The notes under the pieces: generated by a model
The model's input: the letters and a program-made list of their open reading frames with translations, nothing else
What the model was told of the DNA's origin: nothing
The model's database searches: none
Program-made: the position numbers and the translations under genes
NCBI RefSeq assembly: GCF_029407905.1
Contig: NC_073628.1
Location: 48,195,501-48,259,500 of the forward strand
Direction: 5' to 3'
Source of the DNA: Bubalus kerabau
Taxonomy: Eukaryota; Chordata; Mammalia; Artiodactyla; Bovidae
DNA length: 64,000 nucleotides
In this document: in pieces, positions 10,722 through 21,775 of the stretch
Layout: every line of letters begins with the position of its first letter
Numbering within the stretch: the first letter of the stretch is position 1

Positions 10722-12427
10722 TTAGAGCCCCCCCCAAAAGTCTATCACCATTTCCATTGTTTTCCCATCTATTTGCCATGAAGTGATGGGACCGGATGCC
10801 ATGGTCTTAGTTTTCTGAATGTTGAATTTTAAGCCAGTTTTTTCACTCTCCTCTTTCACTTTCATCGAGAGGCTCTTTAGTTCTTCTTCACTTTCTGCTA
10901 TAAGGGTGGTGTCATCTGCATATCTTGGAGAAGGCAATGACAGCCCACTCCAGTACTCTTTCCTGGAAAATTCCATGGGCAGAGGAGCCTGGTAGGCTAC
11001 AGTCCATGGGGTCGCTAATAGTCGGACACGACTGAGCGACTTCACTTTTTTCACTTTCATGCATTGGAGAAAGAGATGGCAACCCACTCCAGTGTTCTTT
11101 CCTGGAGAATCCCAGGGATGGGGGAGCCTGGTGGGCTGCCGTTTATGGGGTTGCACAGAGTCGGACATGACTGAAGTGATTTAGCAGCAGCAGCAGCATC
11201 TGCATATCTGAGGTTATTGATATTTCTCCTGGCAATCTTGATTCCAGCTGGTGCTTCATCCAGCCCAGTGTTTCTCATGATGTACCCTGCATATAAGTTA
11301 AATAAGCAGGGTGACAATATACAGTCTTGACATACTGCTTTCCCAAGTTTGAGCCAGTCAGTTGTTCCATGTCCAGTTCTGTTGCTTCTTGACCAGCATA
11401 CTGGTTTCTCAGGAAGCAGATAATGTGATCTGGTATTCCCATCTATTTCAGGCTTTTCAGTTTGTTGTGATCCACACAGTCAAAGACTTTGGCATAGTCA
11501 ATGAAGCAGAATAGATGTTTTTCTGGAATTCTCTTGCTTTTTTTATAACCCAATGGATGTTGGTAATTTGATCTCTGGTTCCTCTGCCTTTTCTAAATCC
11601 AGCTTAAATGTCTGGAAGTTCTTGGTTCACATACTACTGAAGCCTCCCTTGGAAAATTTTGAACATTACTTTGTTACTGTGTGAAATTAGTGCAATTGTG
11701 TGGAAGTTTGAACATTATCTGGCATTGCATTTCTTTGGGATTGCAGTGAAAACTGACTTTTTCCAGTCCTGTGGCCACTGCTGAGTTTTCCAAATTTGCT
11801 GGTATACTAAGTGCAGCACTTTCACAGCATCATCTTTTAGGATTTGAAAGAATTCAACTGGAATTCCATCACCTCCACTAGCTTTGTTCATAGCGATGCT
11901 TCCTAAGGCCCACTTGACTTCACATTCTGGGATGTCTGGCTCTAGGCAAGTGATCACACCATTGTGGTTTATTTGGGTCATTAAGATCTCTCTTGTATAG
12001 TTCTTCTGTGTATTCTTGCCACCTCTTCTTAGGTCCATACCATTTCTGTCCTTTATTGTGCCCATCTTTACATGAAATGTTCCCTTGGTATCTCTTATTT
12101 TCTTGAATCTCTAGTCTTTACCATTCTATTGTTTTCCTCTATTTCTTTGCATTGCTCACTTAGGAAGACTTTATCTCCCCTTGCTATTCTTTGGAACTCT
12201 GCATTCAAATGGGCATATCTTTACTTTTCTCTTTTGTCTTTCACTTCTCTTCTTTTCTCAGCTATTTGTAAGGCCTCCTCAGACAACCATTTTGCCTTTT
12301 TGCATTTCTTTTTCTTGGAGTTGGTCTTGATCACTGACTCCTGTACAATGACAGGAACCTCCATCCATAGTTCTTCAGGCACTCTGTCTATCAGATATAA
12401 TCCCTTGAATCTATTTGTCACTTCCAC
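10722..12427 (-). pseudogene. broken BovB reverse transcriptase ORF
   Basis: Minus-strand fragments cover the region upstream of RT (12221-12427), the N-terminal RT part with an 'NKASGGDGIPVEFFQILKDD' block (11715-12065), and the catalytic YADD box ('RYADDTTLIAESEEELKSL', near 10880-10925). The frames shift between these blocks. The Bov-A2 insertion splits the codons just before the YADD box, duplicating a few of them through its TSD. BovB RT would perform target-primed reverse transcription, but this copy is dead. Confidence 0.88.
10926..11196 (+). mobile_element. Bov-A2 SINE nested in BovB, 13-bp TSD
   Basis: A complete plus-strand Bov-A2 with the (gca)n tail lies inside the antisense BovB. 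The TSD 'catctgcatatct' is at 10913-10925 and 11197-11209. Its first two bases could also belong to the tail. Removing the SINE and one TSD restores the flanking BovB sequence, so the insertion postdates the LINE. Confidence 0.96.
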
Positions 12428-12501
12428 TGTATATTAATTGTAAAGGGTTTGATTTAGGTCATACCTGAATGACCTAGTGGTTTTCCCTACTTTCTTCAAT
12501 T

Positions 12502-13327
12502 ACCCCTAAAATATAACAGTAAGCTCGTAAGAGATAGGAAACTGATAACTAGTAAAGCCTCAAAGTAAACCTTGCAGACTCATAGCAGTTCAAAATTAAT
12601 CGGGAAGCACAATTTTTATTCCTGATACTACATCCCAGGATTTTTGGTGTGAGAGACAAGAACTAGACTCTGAGCAGAGATACAAGAGTCCTTCTAATGC
12701 CTCTCAGCCAAGAAAGACACCCTATTCTCTGCTTTAGTCCATGTATGTATATTCATCAATTCTCACTAGAATAGCAAGCCTGGTTAGGCTCTAATTAGTA
12801 CATTCACAAGAATTCTCAAGGATTTTTCTTTCAGTTCTTGCATCTTATATTTTTAGTATATTAGCAATTAGAAACAAAAGGAAAAGTAGTGTAAACAACA
12901 AAATAAATTCTATGAGTAATATATACTTGAAAAGCAATGGCTTATCACTTTTGATATTAAGCAGTGAACCATTAAAGGAAGCTGATGATCTAGAGATACT
13001 TGGAATTGTTTCAATATCAGGAAAGAAAAGAGGAAGGGAACATTTACTCTCCCCTGAATGGAAATAAGATCACAGGGTAATGTACTCAGAATTTGCAGAA
13101 AAATAAACTCTTCTTGTATGTTACCATGATAGACTCCATTACTCATTATAGTAATCACGTTATTTTGATGGGTTTGGGAATAATGGATTAGGAGAGGGAA
13201 CTCTTTTTATAATATTGTGAAATATCTTTGTGTTTACATGGGGGGCATCTATATATTAAACAAGAAAGCTGATTTTCATGACCTGTTTGGGGTATCACAT
13301 CACCTACAAAAATGCCATAAAGTCAAT
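12502..13327. other. no recognised feature
   Basis: Unique-looking AT-rich DNA between a BovB and a SINE. No supported gene. Confidence 0.5.
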
Positions 13328-13456
13328 GAAAGTGAAAGTGAAGTCGCTCAGTCGTGTCCGACTCTTTGCAACCCATGGACTGTAGCCCACCAAGCTCCTC
13401 CATCCATGGGATTCTCCAGGAAAGAATACTGGAGTGGGTTGCCATTTCCTTCTCAA
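13328..13456 (-). mobile_element. Bov-A monomer SINE (antisense)
   Basis: A single antisense Bov-A unit: 'gaagtcgctcagtcgtgtccgac' through 'ggttgccatttccttctc'. There is no tRNA head and no second unit. Only a weak 5-bp flank match (tcaat) is seen, so no TSD is claimed. Confidence 0.88.
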
Positions 13457-14985
13457 TAGAGCAGCACAAAATTAAATGCTGTATAACAATAAACCATGGT
13501 GTCAGAAGATATTTTAAGTTCTAATTCTGTTACTAATATGACATAACATTGCATAAGTAACACCATCATATTTTTTCCATGTGGAAAATATTACACTTCA
13601 TAACAACGTATAAGTCTAGAGGAAGAAAACATCTCTTTCAGAATCCATTAGGGTATATAAGGAACTCCGAAAAAGAAAAACTCATAGAACAAGGGAATAA
13701 AAATGATCTTAATTCTAAGATTTTATGATTATAAAAACTCAGCTAGCAGATGTTTTTAAAGGGACATATGTGTGTGCATATGTATATGTATATGTGTATA
13801 TACATGCTTAGGGCTCTAAAACAGTGTCTTTAGAATGGATAATCTAAAAGATAAAGGACACAATTTTTAGAAATTGCCTGAGAAGATATTTATTTGGATA
13901 TTTACTCATTTTAGAAGAGGTTCACTAATGTGCTTAACAATTTTTGTTTCAATTATTATTATATAGTCATAGCATTAGTATTTTCAAGAGAGTAAAGTGA
14001 GCAAGTAGCTTAGAATGCAGCTGTATTCATTTGCATTCATTTTAAAAGGTAGAACACTTCAGGTTTTTACATGGAACAGATGACCTAAAACTTCATTTTT
14101 AACTGTGTGTTCATGCCTGTCTTTTCCACATGCGTAGGTTAGACCCTACTGCAAGTACAGTACCAAACTGCAAGGCATATATCAGAAAATTTCGAAGTGT
14201 AATAGGCACTGTGATACAGTTTTCACTTGCAAATAGCCTGTTTTGAAATTAACCAAGGCATGAACAAGCCTGTTGTCTTAAGGTAAAATTCACACCAGTT
14301 AAAAAAAGAATGAATCGAGTCTAGTGCTTTATTACGTTCCTCTAGATACCTTTAAACATGATGAAAGGCTTTTCCACACATAAGTTCAAGTCTCAGGCAG
14401 TTTTCTGTTGAAAGAGTAATTTATTTTTGATTATTCACTTACTAAAACAAATGCATTTGAAACACAGAGGAGATATGGATCAGCTCTCTGCAGTATCATT
14501 GGAATGGATATTTACCAGACATTCCAATCATAAAAAAAAAATCCAAGTCCTTTGTTCTGAGTATGATAATGGGAAGTTGATTCTATTTTTTTTTTTTCCC
14601 CAGCTGAAATCGGCAAGTAGCAGCTCAGATGAGAAAAATAAGTCACTTTTCAAATTTAATAGTAAGCCCACAGTGCAGAGCACTATAACCCAAACAGTAG
14701 TTTACCTTTAGGCCCATTTTACATTTATCCTGGTATATGATTTCTATCAGACTCTGAGCCTAATGGCCAGGCATAATGCGTATCTGAAAATGCATGTGGA
14801 AAACAGTTTTTAAAAATGATTACTGTGTATTTTAATAGGTTGAAAGCTCCAGAGAAGCAAGACAAATATATGAAAGCTCCTAGCCTGAGCAAGTAGGTCT
14901 TAATGGGATGAGTAGAGAAATGTATAATGCTAATGAGATTAATTTGGAGAAGTAGCCTGTCTCTTCCCCTTAACTTCCAGTATCT
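13457..14985. other. no recognised feature; short TG/TA-rich run
   Basis: AT-rich unique DNA. An alternating purine-pyrimidine run ('atatgtgtgtgcatatgtat' and following) lies at about 13767-13804. No gene or RNA is supported. Confidence 0.5.
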
Positions 14986-14998
14986 ACATTGTAAGATA

Positions 14999-15210
14999 CG
15001 TGTGTGTAAAAGTCGTTTAGTCAGCTTTGATTCTTTGTAACCCCATGAACTATAGCCCACCAGGCTCCTCTGTCCATGGAATTCTCCAGGCAAGAATACT
15101 GGAGTGGGTTGCCATTCTTTTCTCTAGGGGATTTTCCAGATGCAGGAATCCAACCTAGGTCTCCCACTTTGCAGCAGATTCTTTATCATCTGAGCCACCT
15201 GGAAAGACCC
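14999..15210 (-). mobile_element. Bov-tA SINE (antisense) with 13-bp TSD
   Basis: A complete antisense Bov-tA from the 3' end ('gtcgtttagtcagctttgattc') to the tRNA head ('ctgagccacctggaaagaccc'). The TSD 'acattgtaagata' is at 14986-14998 and 15211-15223, perfect and unambiguous. Confidence 0.95.
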
Positions 15211-15249
15211 ACATTGTAAGATAGTTCTTTACTAAGGAGACAAGTTCTT

Positions 15250-15308
15250 TTTTTTTAATATAAATTTATTTATTTTAATCGGAGTCTAATTGCTTTACAA
15301 TATTGTAT
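15250..15308 (-). mobile_element. very short L1 3'-end insertion (59 bp) with TSD
   Basis: A poly(T) start followed by the reverse complement of the ruminant L1 3' terminus ('ttattttaatcggagtctaa', 'ttgctttacaatattgtat'). Flanks 'aggagacaagttctt' (15235-15249) and 'aggagacaacttctt' (15309-15323) form a 15-bp TSD with one mismatch. It is an extreme 5' truncation. Confidence 0.85.
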
Positions 15309-15323
15309 AGGAGACAACTTCTT

Positions 15324-16317
15324 ATAGAAAGAAGGTATAGAGGTGAATGTTGCCATAATAGTCCTACTTTATCTTAGCGCTTGATTTTAAATTGTTTCTC
15401 AGTGCTTTATATCTCATAATTTTCATATTAAAAATTCTGCCTCAGGTTGCTTGTAAGAATTTATAGACAGAATGCAGATAAACCACCTGAAACAATATGG
15501 CACTGAATAGATACTCCTTCAATCTTGACTTCTGCCATCCATTCACTCCTCTCTACTTTGAAATTTCCAGAAGGTACCACAATTTTTCTGCTGTGGCCTT
15601 TCTGGAGTGAGGCATATAGTTCCTTGCCTTATATATTCAGCACCAATAGTGGGCCTATTATTCTCTGTTAGATCCATAAAGCTGGTGCCAATAGAACATA
15701 CTTTGTGAAAGTGTATGAACACATATAAATATAATAAAATTATCACCTTGCACACTTAAACTTATGCAATGTTGTATGTCTATTATATCTCCACAGAGCC
15801 ATCAAAAATAACCCAGAATTCACAGTTGGATTAGTCTTTATTATCCAATTTAGAAATACATAATTGATTATTGAAATGTCCAGGCATTTTGTGAGAAGCA
15901 AAACTTAACTTTTAATAACATACTTGCCTACAATATGACCTTATCAAACAGCATGGACACTTGCAAATTCCTGGATGATTAGGTAAAATACATGGACATA
16001 ATGTATGAAGATGGGAGAAAAAAATAGACAAACTTGATACCTAACATAGAGAATTATGAGTCCAATTGGAAGTCCTCATAATGCCACCATGTACATCTTA
16101 ATTTTTATAGTCCCTGTAAAAGTAGACCTTATTATTACCTCATTCAAAAAATGAGGCTCTTGAGTCTCAGATAATATAAATCTTTCCAGTTTTAATGAGA
16201 AATAATTGCCATACTGTATAAGTGTATAAGTTTAATATGTAAATATAAGGTATACAGCATGATGGTTTGAGATACATATATTGTGAAATGATTATACTAG
16301 TTTTAGTTAAGAACCAC
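15324..16317. other. mostly unrecognised; possible MIR trace
   Basis: Bases about 16120-16200 ('cttattattacctcattcaaaaaatgaggctcttgagtctcagata') resemble antisense MIR but are too short to be sure. The rest shows no gene or repeat I can name. Confidence 0.4.
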
Positions 16318-16827
16318 ACAATGGAGTATTACTCAGCCATTAAAAAGAATACATTTGAATAAGTTCTAATGAGGTAGATGAAACTGGAGCCTATTATACA
16401 AAGTGAAGTAAGCCAGAAAGAAAAACACCAATACAGTATACTAATGTATATATATGGAATTTAGAAAGATGGTAACAATAACCCTGTATACGAGACAGCA
16501 AAAGAGACACTGATGTATAGAACAGTTTTTTGGACTCTGTGGGAGAGGGAGAGTGTGGGAAGATTTGGGAGAATGGCATTGAAACATGTATAATATCATG
16601 TATGAAACGAGTTGTCAGTCCAGGTTCGACGCACGATACTGGATGCTTAGGGCTGGTGCACTGGGATGACCCAGAGAGATGGTATGGGCAGGGAGAAGGA
16701 AGGAGGGTTCACGATGGGGAACACATGTATACCTGTGGCAGATTCATTTTGATATATGGCAAAACCAATACAATATTGTAAAGTTTAAAAATAAAATAAA
16801 ATTAAAAAAATAAAATAAAAAAGAAAA
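16318..16827 (+). mobile_element. L1 3' end (5'-truncated)
   Basis: Closely similar to 51196-51690 of the large L1: the last ORF2 codons, then the 3' UTR ('ggactctgtgggagagggag', 'ctggatgcttagggctggtg') and an A-rich tail with 'aataaaataaaa' repeats. The low divergence suggests a young insertion. No clear TSD was found by eye. Confidence 0.93.
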
Positions 16828-18944
16828 ACTACTCTTGTTATGAGAACTCTCGGTATCTACTCTCTTAATAGTGTTATCTATAGTCATTACATTGTACATC
16901 ACATTCCTAATCCTCCTTATAACTGGAAATTTATGCCTTTTGACTATCTTCCTCTGAATTTCAGTATTTTTATCAGGTCACATGCATAAAAAGTTTGGAA
17001 TCAAAGTATTTTTCCATAATTCTCTGTTCTTTGAAACTAGTCCATAAATAAAAGGTTAAATAATTTTAAAAGTTAACTTTATCTCTCAGTGTCTTCTGTG
17101 ACAGCTACATTAACAACTGCATGTTCAAAAAGAATCTTACAAGGCCTCGTGCATGAAAGGAAGGGACGAACGCTATCCTCTGAGGTCTAACATTAGCTTG
17201 ACTATGGAAATTTTAGGCTGTACTTTTATACCCTGCATAGCAGAAAAGATAAGAAAGCATAAATAGTTCCAGCTTTGAAAGCTAGACTCAGGGGACTTTG
17301 TATGCTTTTTACCTATCCAAGCACACACTTTCTTATACTTTATGTCTATATATGATTTTTTTAATGTTTTTTTGTCTTCCATTTTCTGTTAAGGAAACCT
17401 CTATTTGTCCTCATTTAGTAGTGACTAAAATGACATAATCGAGATAGAGTCTTTCCTGTTTCTACCAGACTGTTATTAAGAAAAAAAGTCCTGCTCTGTT
17501 ACACTAATATTTTACCATATTTTATTATAGTATTTTTTATGTTGCAATCTAGTTGATGGTGTGTTTGTATGTCTGCTTTTCTACTTTATTTGGATCAACT
17601 TGAGAAATAATTTTGCAACATGTAATACAATTTCTAAGATTTAATTTTGCTAAGATAGCAAAACAATCATGATATGTTATATAAAACATACAGAATTTAG
17701 ACAGGGAACAGTCTAAAATATAATTATAATCACTGAGTAATATTTGTATGATGTTTTTCTTTTTGCTTACCCGTTTTACTAATATTTTGTAATTGCTTAT
17801 ATTACTTGCATAGTGAAAGTGAAAGTTCAGATGCTTATATTATTTTAATAACTGATAAAATTCTGTATGAAAACCCATAGCCTGCTTTACCTCATTAACT
17901 CTAAACATAAGGAATAAACAAGATCCTTGACACAATGTAAGAGAAGTAATGAATAGAAACAGGTGTCTAGGTGAGAAAAAATTAGATCTTGCCTAAGGTT
18001 AAAGAATAATTGAAATCACTGAATAACGGATTGAATAACTGAGCCTATTCAATGAGACAGAAATTACTATTTGCTTTTTATATTAAAGATGAACACACTT
18101 ATAGTTCATGATGACTAACTGCTCTCCACCTCTGTGGAAGACTGAATTGAAAGAAAGCAAAAATGAAGCAAGAAAGCAACAAGGCAGAAAAGGAAGGAAG
18201 GAAGAAAGAAAGGAAACTCAAGGGATATATATAATATCTAAGGAAGACTTTTCTGACAGTGGAAACTATTAAGTACTGTACCAGATTACTAATGGAATGA
18301 AGAAGTATTTATTCATTTAAAACTGGCCTGTAATAATTTTCAAATTGGCATGTATGCAGACAGGAGTATGCTGAAGGTGACTTTTAAATGTCCTTTGCAA
18401 TGCTTTGCTTTTGTGGTATGATAGATTTTGTAGAATAACACCTATTTCTCAAATGACACTAAGTGACTTATTCGAGACTTTCCAGAAGCCAAAAAGCCCT
18501 ATCCCCAGTGCTCTACTGACATGTATTTTTTATTTTCTAAATCTCCAAGGTGGAAAACAGATTTCTTAAATGTAGACACTGGGGTTTTAGCAATCATTTA
18601 AAGCTCTTATGTTTTGAATTCCCAACTCAGATCAAATTCATTTTATGCTCTACTGAATACGTATCATCTCTGAGAAGCAATTTTTCCTCTTTAAAATCTA
18701 ACTTTTCCTCTTCCTGTCTTCCACTATGATTTCCCATACTGGAAAGCTCAGTTTTAGTGAAGGTCTATGTTAGCCTCTTGTTTCTCATTAACTTAGACCA
18801 TGACAGTGAATGTCCTGTCACTGATGGCAGAGAAAATCAAGAAGGTGAAAATCAATTAGATGGTCTAGAAGATTTCCTATCTCAAATTTACTTCATGCTG
18901 CCCCTGTTGTTTGTTTTTCTTCCTTTGATTAAGTATCAACCAAA
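16828..18944. other. no recognised feature; (GGAA)n-like run
   Basis: About 2.1 kb of AT-rich DNA. A purine-rich 'ggaaggaaggaagaaagaaagg' tract lies at 18193-18214. Small open frames (17173-17382 on the minus strand, 18757-18948 on the plus strand) have no recognisable domains and are not called. Confidence 0.5.
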
Positions 18945-18952
18945 ATGAAATT

Positions 18953-19509
18953 AAAATTAAAAGATGCTTACTCCTTGGAAGAAAAGTTATGACCAATCTA
19001 GATAGCATATTGAAAAGCAGAGACATTACTTTGCCAACTAAGGTCCGTCTAGTCAAGACTATGGTTTTTCCAGTGGTCATGTATGGATGTGAGAGTTGGA
19101 CTGTGAAGAAAGCTGAGCACCAAAGAATTGATGCTTTTGAACTGTGGTGTTGGAGAAGACTCTTGAGAGTCCCTTGGACTGCAAGGAGATCCAACCAGTC
19201 CACTCTGAAGGAGATCAGCCCTGAGATTTCTTTGGAAGGAATGATGCTAAAGCTGAAGCTCCAGTACTTTGGCCACCTCATGTGAAGAGTTGACTCATTG
19301 GAAAAGACTCTGATGCTGGAAGGGATTGGGGGCAGGAGAAGAAAGGGACGACAGAGGATAAGATGGCTGGATGGCATCACTGACTCGACGTGATGTCTGA
19401 GTGAACTCCAGGAGTTGGAGATGGACAGGGAGGCCTGGTGTGCTACGATTCATGGGGTCACAAAGAGTCAGACACAACTGAGCGACTGAACTGAACTGAC
19501 TGACTGAAG
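18953..19509 (+). mobile_element. 5'-truncated BovB LINE 3' end, probable TSD
   Basis: This is the C-terminal part and 3' end of BovB, ending 'actgaactgaactgactgactgaag'. A possible 8-bp TSD 'atgaaatt' lies at 18945-18952 and 19510-19517. The frame for the conserved C-terminal block (19 kb, 'KAMVFPVVMYGCESWTVKKA'-like) stays open for 98 codons. A small rearrangement near 19386-19396 disrupts the end. Confidence 0.9.
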
Positions 19510-19782
19510 ATGAAATTGTTGATACTATTCTCAATTTAATTAACATTGCCTTGATTGATTAACATACAATTGCATTTTTTTCTAATTTGCCATTTAAGAA
19601 AACATGTATCAAAAACCCTTAAGAAGACATTTTTTCTTGGCTCAATGATAACATTCTTCTGTTAGTTACCTTTGTTGTTTCAGAATCACTTCAATATGAA
19701 ATACTTGGAAGAAAATAATTTTTTAAATAGTAAAGAAAATATTATTATATTTGTTTCAAAGAAAAATTCTTGATGACTTTCC

Positions 19783-19981
19783 TGGTGATCCAGTGGTTAA
19801 GAATCCACCTTCCCATGCAGGGGATGCAGGTTTGATCACTGGCCAGTGAACTAAGATCCTGCATGCCTCAGGGCAACTAAACCTACAAAGCACATTAATG
19901 AGAAACACTCATGCCACAACTGAGAACCCGAGCACTGCAAGGAAGAGCCTGAGCGCTGCCGCGAAGACTTGACACGGCCAA
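19783..19981 (+). mobile_element. CHR-type artiodactyl SINE
   Basis: The sense head 'gactttcctggtgatccagtggttaagaatcc' (box A-like) and 'gcaggtttgatcactggcc' (box B-like) are followed by 'ctaagatcctgcatgcctcagggcaac' and a GC-rich tail 'gcgctgccgcgaagac'. This is a tRNA-derived cetartiodactyl SINE, not a tRNA gene: there is no cloverleaf. Confidence 0.8.
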
Positions 19982-19998
19982 ATTAATTACTTAATATC

Positions 19999-20647
19999 CA
20001 GTTCAGTTCAGGTGTTCAGTCGTGTCCAACTCTTTGCGACCCCATGGACTGCAGCACGGCAGGCCTCCCTGTCCATCATCAACTCCCAGAGCTTGCTCAA
20101 ACTCATATCCATCGAGTCAGTGACACCATCCAAACATCTCATCCTCTGTCATCCCCTTCTCCTCCTGCCTTCAGTCTTTCCCAGCATCAGGGTATTTTCC
20201 AATGAGTCAGCTCTTCACATCAGGTGGCCAAAGTATTGGAGTCTCAGCTTCAGCATCAGTCCTTCCAATGTATATTCAGGACTGATTTCCTTTAGGATGG
20301 ACTGGCTGGATCTCCTTGCTGTCCAAGGGACTCTCAAGAGTCTTCTCCAGCACCACAGTTCAAAAGCATCAGTTCTTCGGTGCTCAGCTTTCTTTATAGT
20401 CCAACTCTCAACATCCATACATGACTACTGGAAAAACCATAGCCTTGACTAGATGGACCTTTTTTGGCAAAGTAATGTCTCTGCATTTTAAAATTCTCTC
20501 TAGATTGGTCATAGCTTTTCTTTAGAAGTACACATCTTTTAATTTCATGGCTGCAGTCACCATCTGCAGTGATTTTGGAGCCCCCTAAAATAAAGTCTGT
20601 CGCTGTTTCCATTGTTTCCCCATCTGTTTGCCGTGAAGTGATGGGAC
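19999..20647 (-). mobile_element. BovB LINE 3' end (antisense)
   Basis: Starts at the antisense tail 'cagttcagttcagg' and runs through the C-terminal coding region to 'gtgaagtgatgggac', where it is truncated. The minus strand holds an open block at 20215-20418 with the conserved 'ESWTIKKAEHRRTDAFELWC' segment. No TSD was seen. Confidence 0.93.
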
Positions 20648-20999
20648 AGAAACAGAAAAATAAAATGTTTTAAATTTCTGTCAATCTAAAAGTAGATAAT
20701 GTAATTATTTTATTCCTGTAGTATTTTCCATCTTGAAAAAAGATACCTTGCCATATTTCTTCAAGGTGAGATAGAAAAAGACACAGAGGGATTATGTTCT
20801 TGAAGTTCAATCCATAAATCACAGCTTTAATAGAAATCACCCATTCATTCACAATGTTTACTCCTTTAAGAACTCATCTCTCTGGAATTAATATATTATT
20901 ATGCTTTTATTACATCTACTTATTTTCTAAATTCACATGGCTTATGCAGAAAATCATTTGACCAAACTAGCAGTCATCAGAGCACTGGCATTTCTTGAA
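20648..20999. other. no recognised feature
   Basis: AT-rich unique DNA between a BovB and the minisatellite region. Confidence 0.5.
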
Positions 21000-21057
21000 T
21001 AAAATTTTTTGAAAAGTGCCAGGCACTATGCTAGGCAATAAAGATACATTAGTGAAA
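21000..21057 (-). repeat. L2-like 3'-end relic
   Basis: 'gtgccaggcactatgctaggcaataaagatac' is the antisense form of the L2 LINE 3' end ('gcctagcacagtgcctggcac' in sense). It directly precedes the minisatellite. The piece is short, so the call is tentative. Confidence 0.5.
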
Positions 21058-21555
21058 AATACAGCCAAGGAGGTATGAATCAGGATTACAGCCAAGGAGG
21101 TGTGAATCAGGTATACAGCCAAGGAGGTGTGAATCAGGATTATAGCTAAGGAGGTGTGAATCAGGTGTACAGCCAGGGAGGTGCGAATCAGGATTATAGC
21201 CAAGGAGGTGCGAATCAGGATTATAGCCAAGGAGGTGTGAATCAGGTATATAGCCAAGGAGGTGTGAATCAGGATTATAGCCAAGGAGGTGTGAATCAGG
21301 TGTACAGCCAAGGAGGTGTGAATCAGGTGTACAGCCAAGGAGGTGTGAATCAGGTATACAGCCTAGGAGGTGTGAATCAGGATTATAGCCAAGGAGGTGT
21401 GAATCAGGTGTATAGCCAGGGAGGTGTGAATCAGGTATTCAGCCAGGGAGGTGAGAATCAGGTGTACAGCCAGGGGAGGTGCGAATCAGGTGTACAGCCA
21501 GGGAGGTGCAAATCAGGTATACAAACAAGAAGGTATGAATCAGATATACAAACAT
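21058..21555. repeat. 27-bp minisatellite, about 18 units
   Basis: Head-to-tail copies of a 27-bp unit of the form 'NNtacagccaaggaggtgtg' then 'aatcagg'. Unit starts fall every 27 bases from 21058 to 21463. The unit at 21463-21490 has an extra G (28 bp), then 27-bp spacing resumes. Units differ at the first three bases (att versus tat or tgt), at 'caagg' versus 'cagggag', and at 'gtg', 'gcg' or 'gag'. The last units (from 21518) are diverged ('acaaacaagaagg'). Since 27 is divisible by three, long frames stay open on both strands (21156-21635 plus, 20967-21338 minus). They have no plausible start context, and a TAA in the unit at 21139 breaks the plus frame. I do not consider them genes. Confidence 0.97.
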
Positions 21556-21775
21556 GCTGCCTGTTAAGTCACTTCACTTATGTCCAAATTTTTGCTACCC
21601 AATGGACCATAACCTGCAGGTTTCTCTATATATGAGGGTTCTCCAAGCAAGAATACTGGAGTGGGTAGCCATGCCTTCTTCCAGGGGATCTTCATGACCC
21701 AGGGATTGAACCTATGCCTCTTGTCTCTCGCACTGGCACACAGGTTCTTTACCACTAGCGCCACCTGGGAAGCCC
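21556..21775 (-). mobile_element. Bov-tA SINE (antisense)
   Basis: A full-length antisense Bov-tA ending 'gcgccacctgggaagccc'. Imperfect flanks 'atacaaacat' (21546-21555) and 'atacaaagca' (21776-21785) may be a TSD, which would place the insertion inside the decayed last minisatellite unit. Confidence 0.9.

Larger units (their letters stand above)
10148..12501 (-). mobile_element. BovB LINE (antisense, 5'-truncated, split by Bov-A2)
   Basis: Apart from the SINE at 10926-11196, this is about 2.07 kb of BovB read on the minus strand, from the RT-upstream region (right end) through the RT core to the 3' end at 10148. It stops at 12501 at the position matching 46727 in the nearly complete copy. 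The 3' end carries a (gtt)n-like tail. Stops and frameshifts are frequent. No TSD was recognised. Confidence 0.93.

Noticed and set aside
19783..19870. tRNA gene
   Set aside because: Box A- and box B-like sequences belong to the head of a CHR SINE; acceptor and anticodon stems do not form.
21058..21555. CRISPR-like array
   Set aside because: The repeats are contiguous with no unique spacers, and the host is a mammal. It is a minisatellite.
20967..21635. Long open frames over the tandem repeat on both strands, looking like repeat proteins
   Set aside because: A 27-bp period keeps all unit copies in one frame, so frames stay open by geometry. A stop in one unit, a one-base insertion in another and no start codon argue against a gene.
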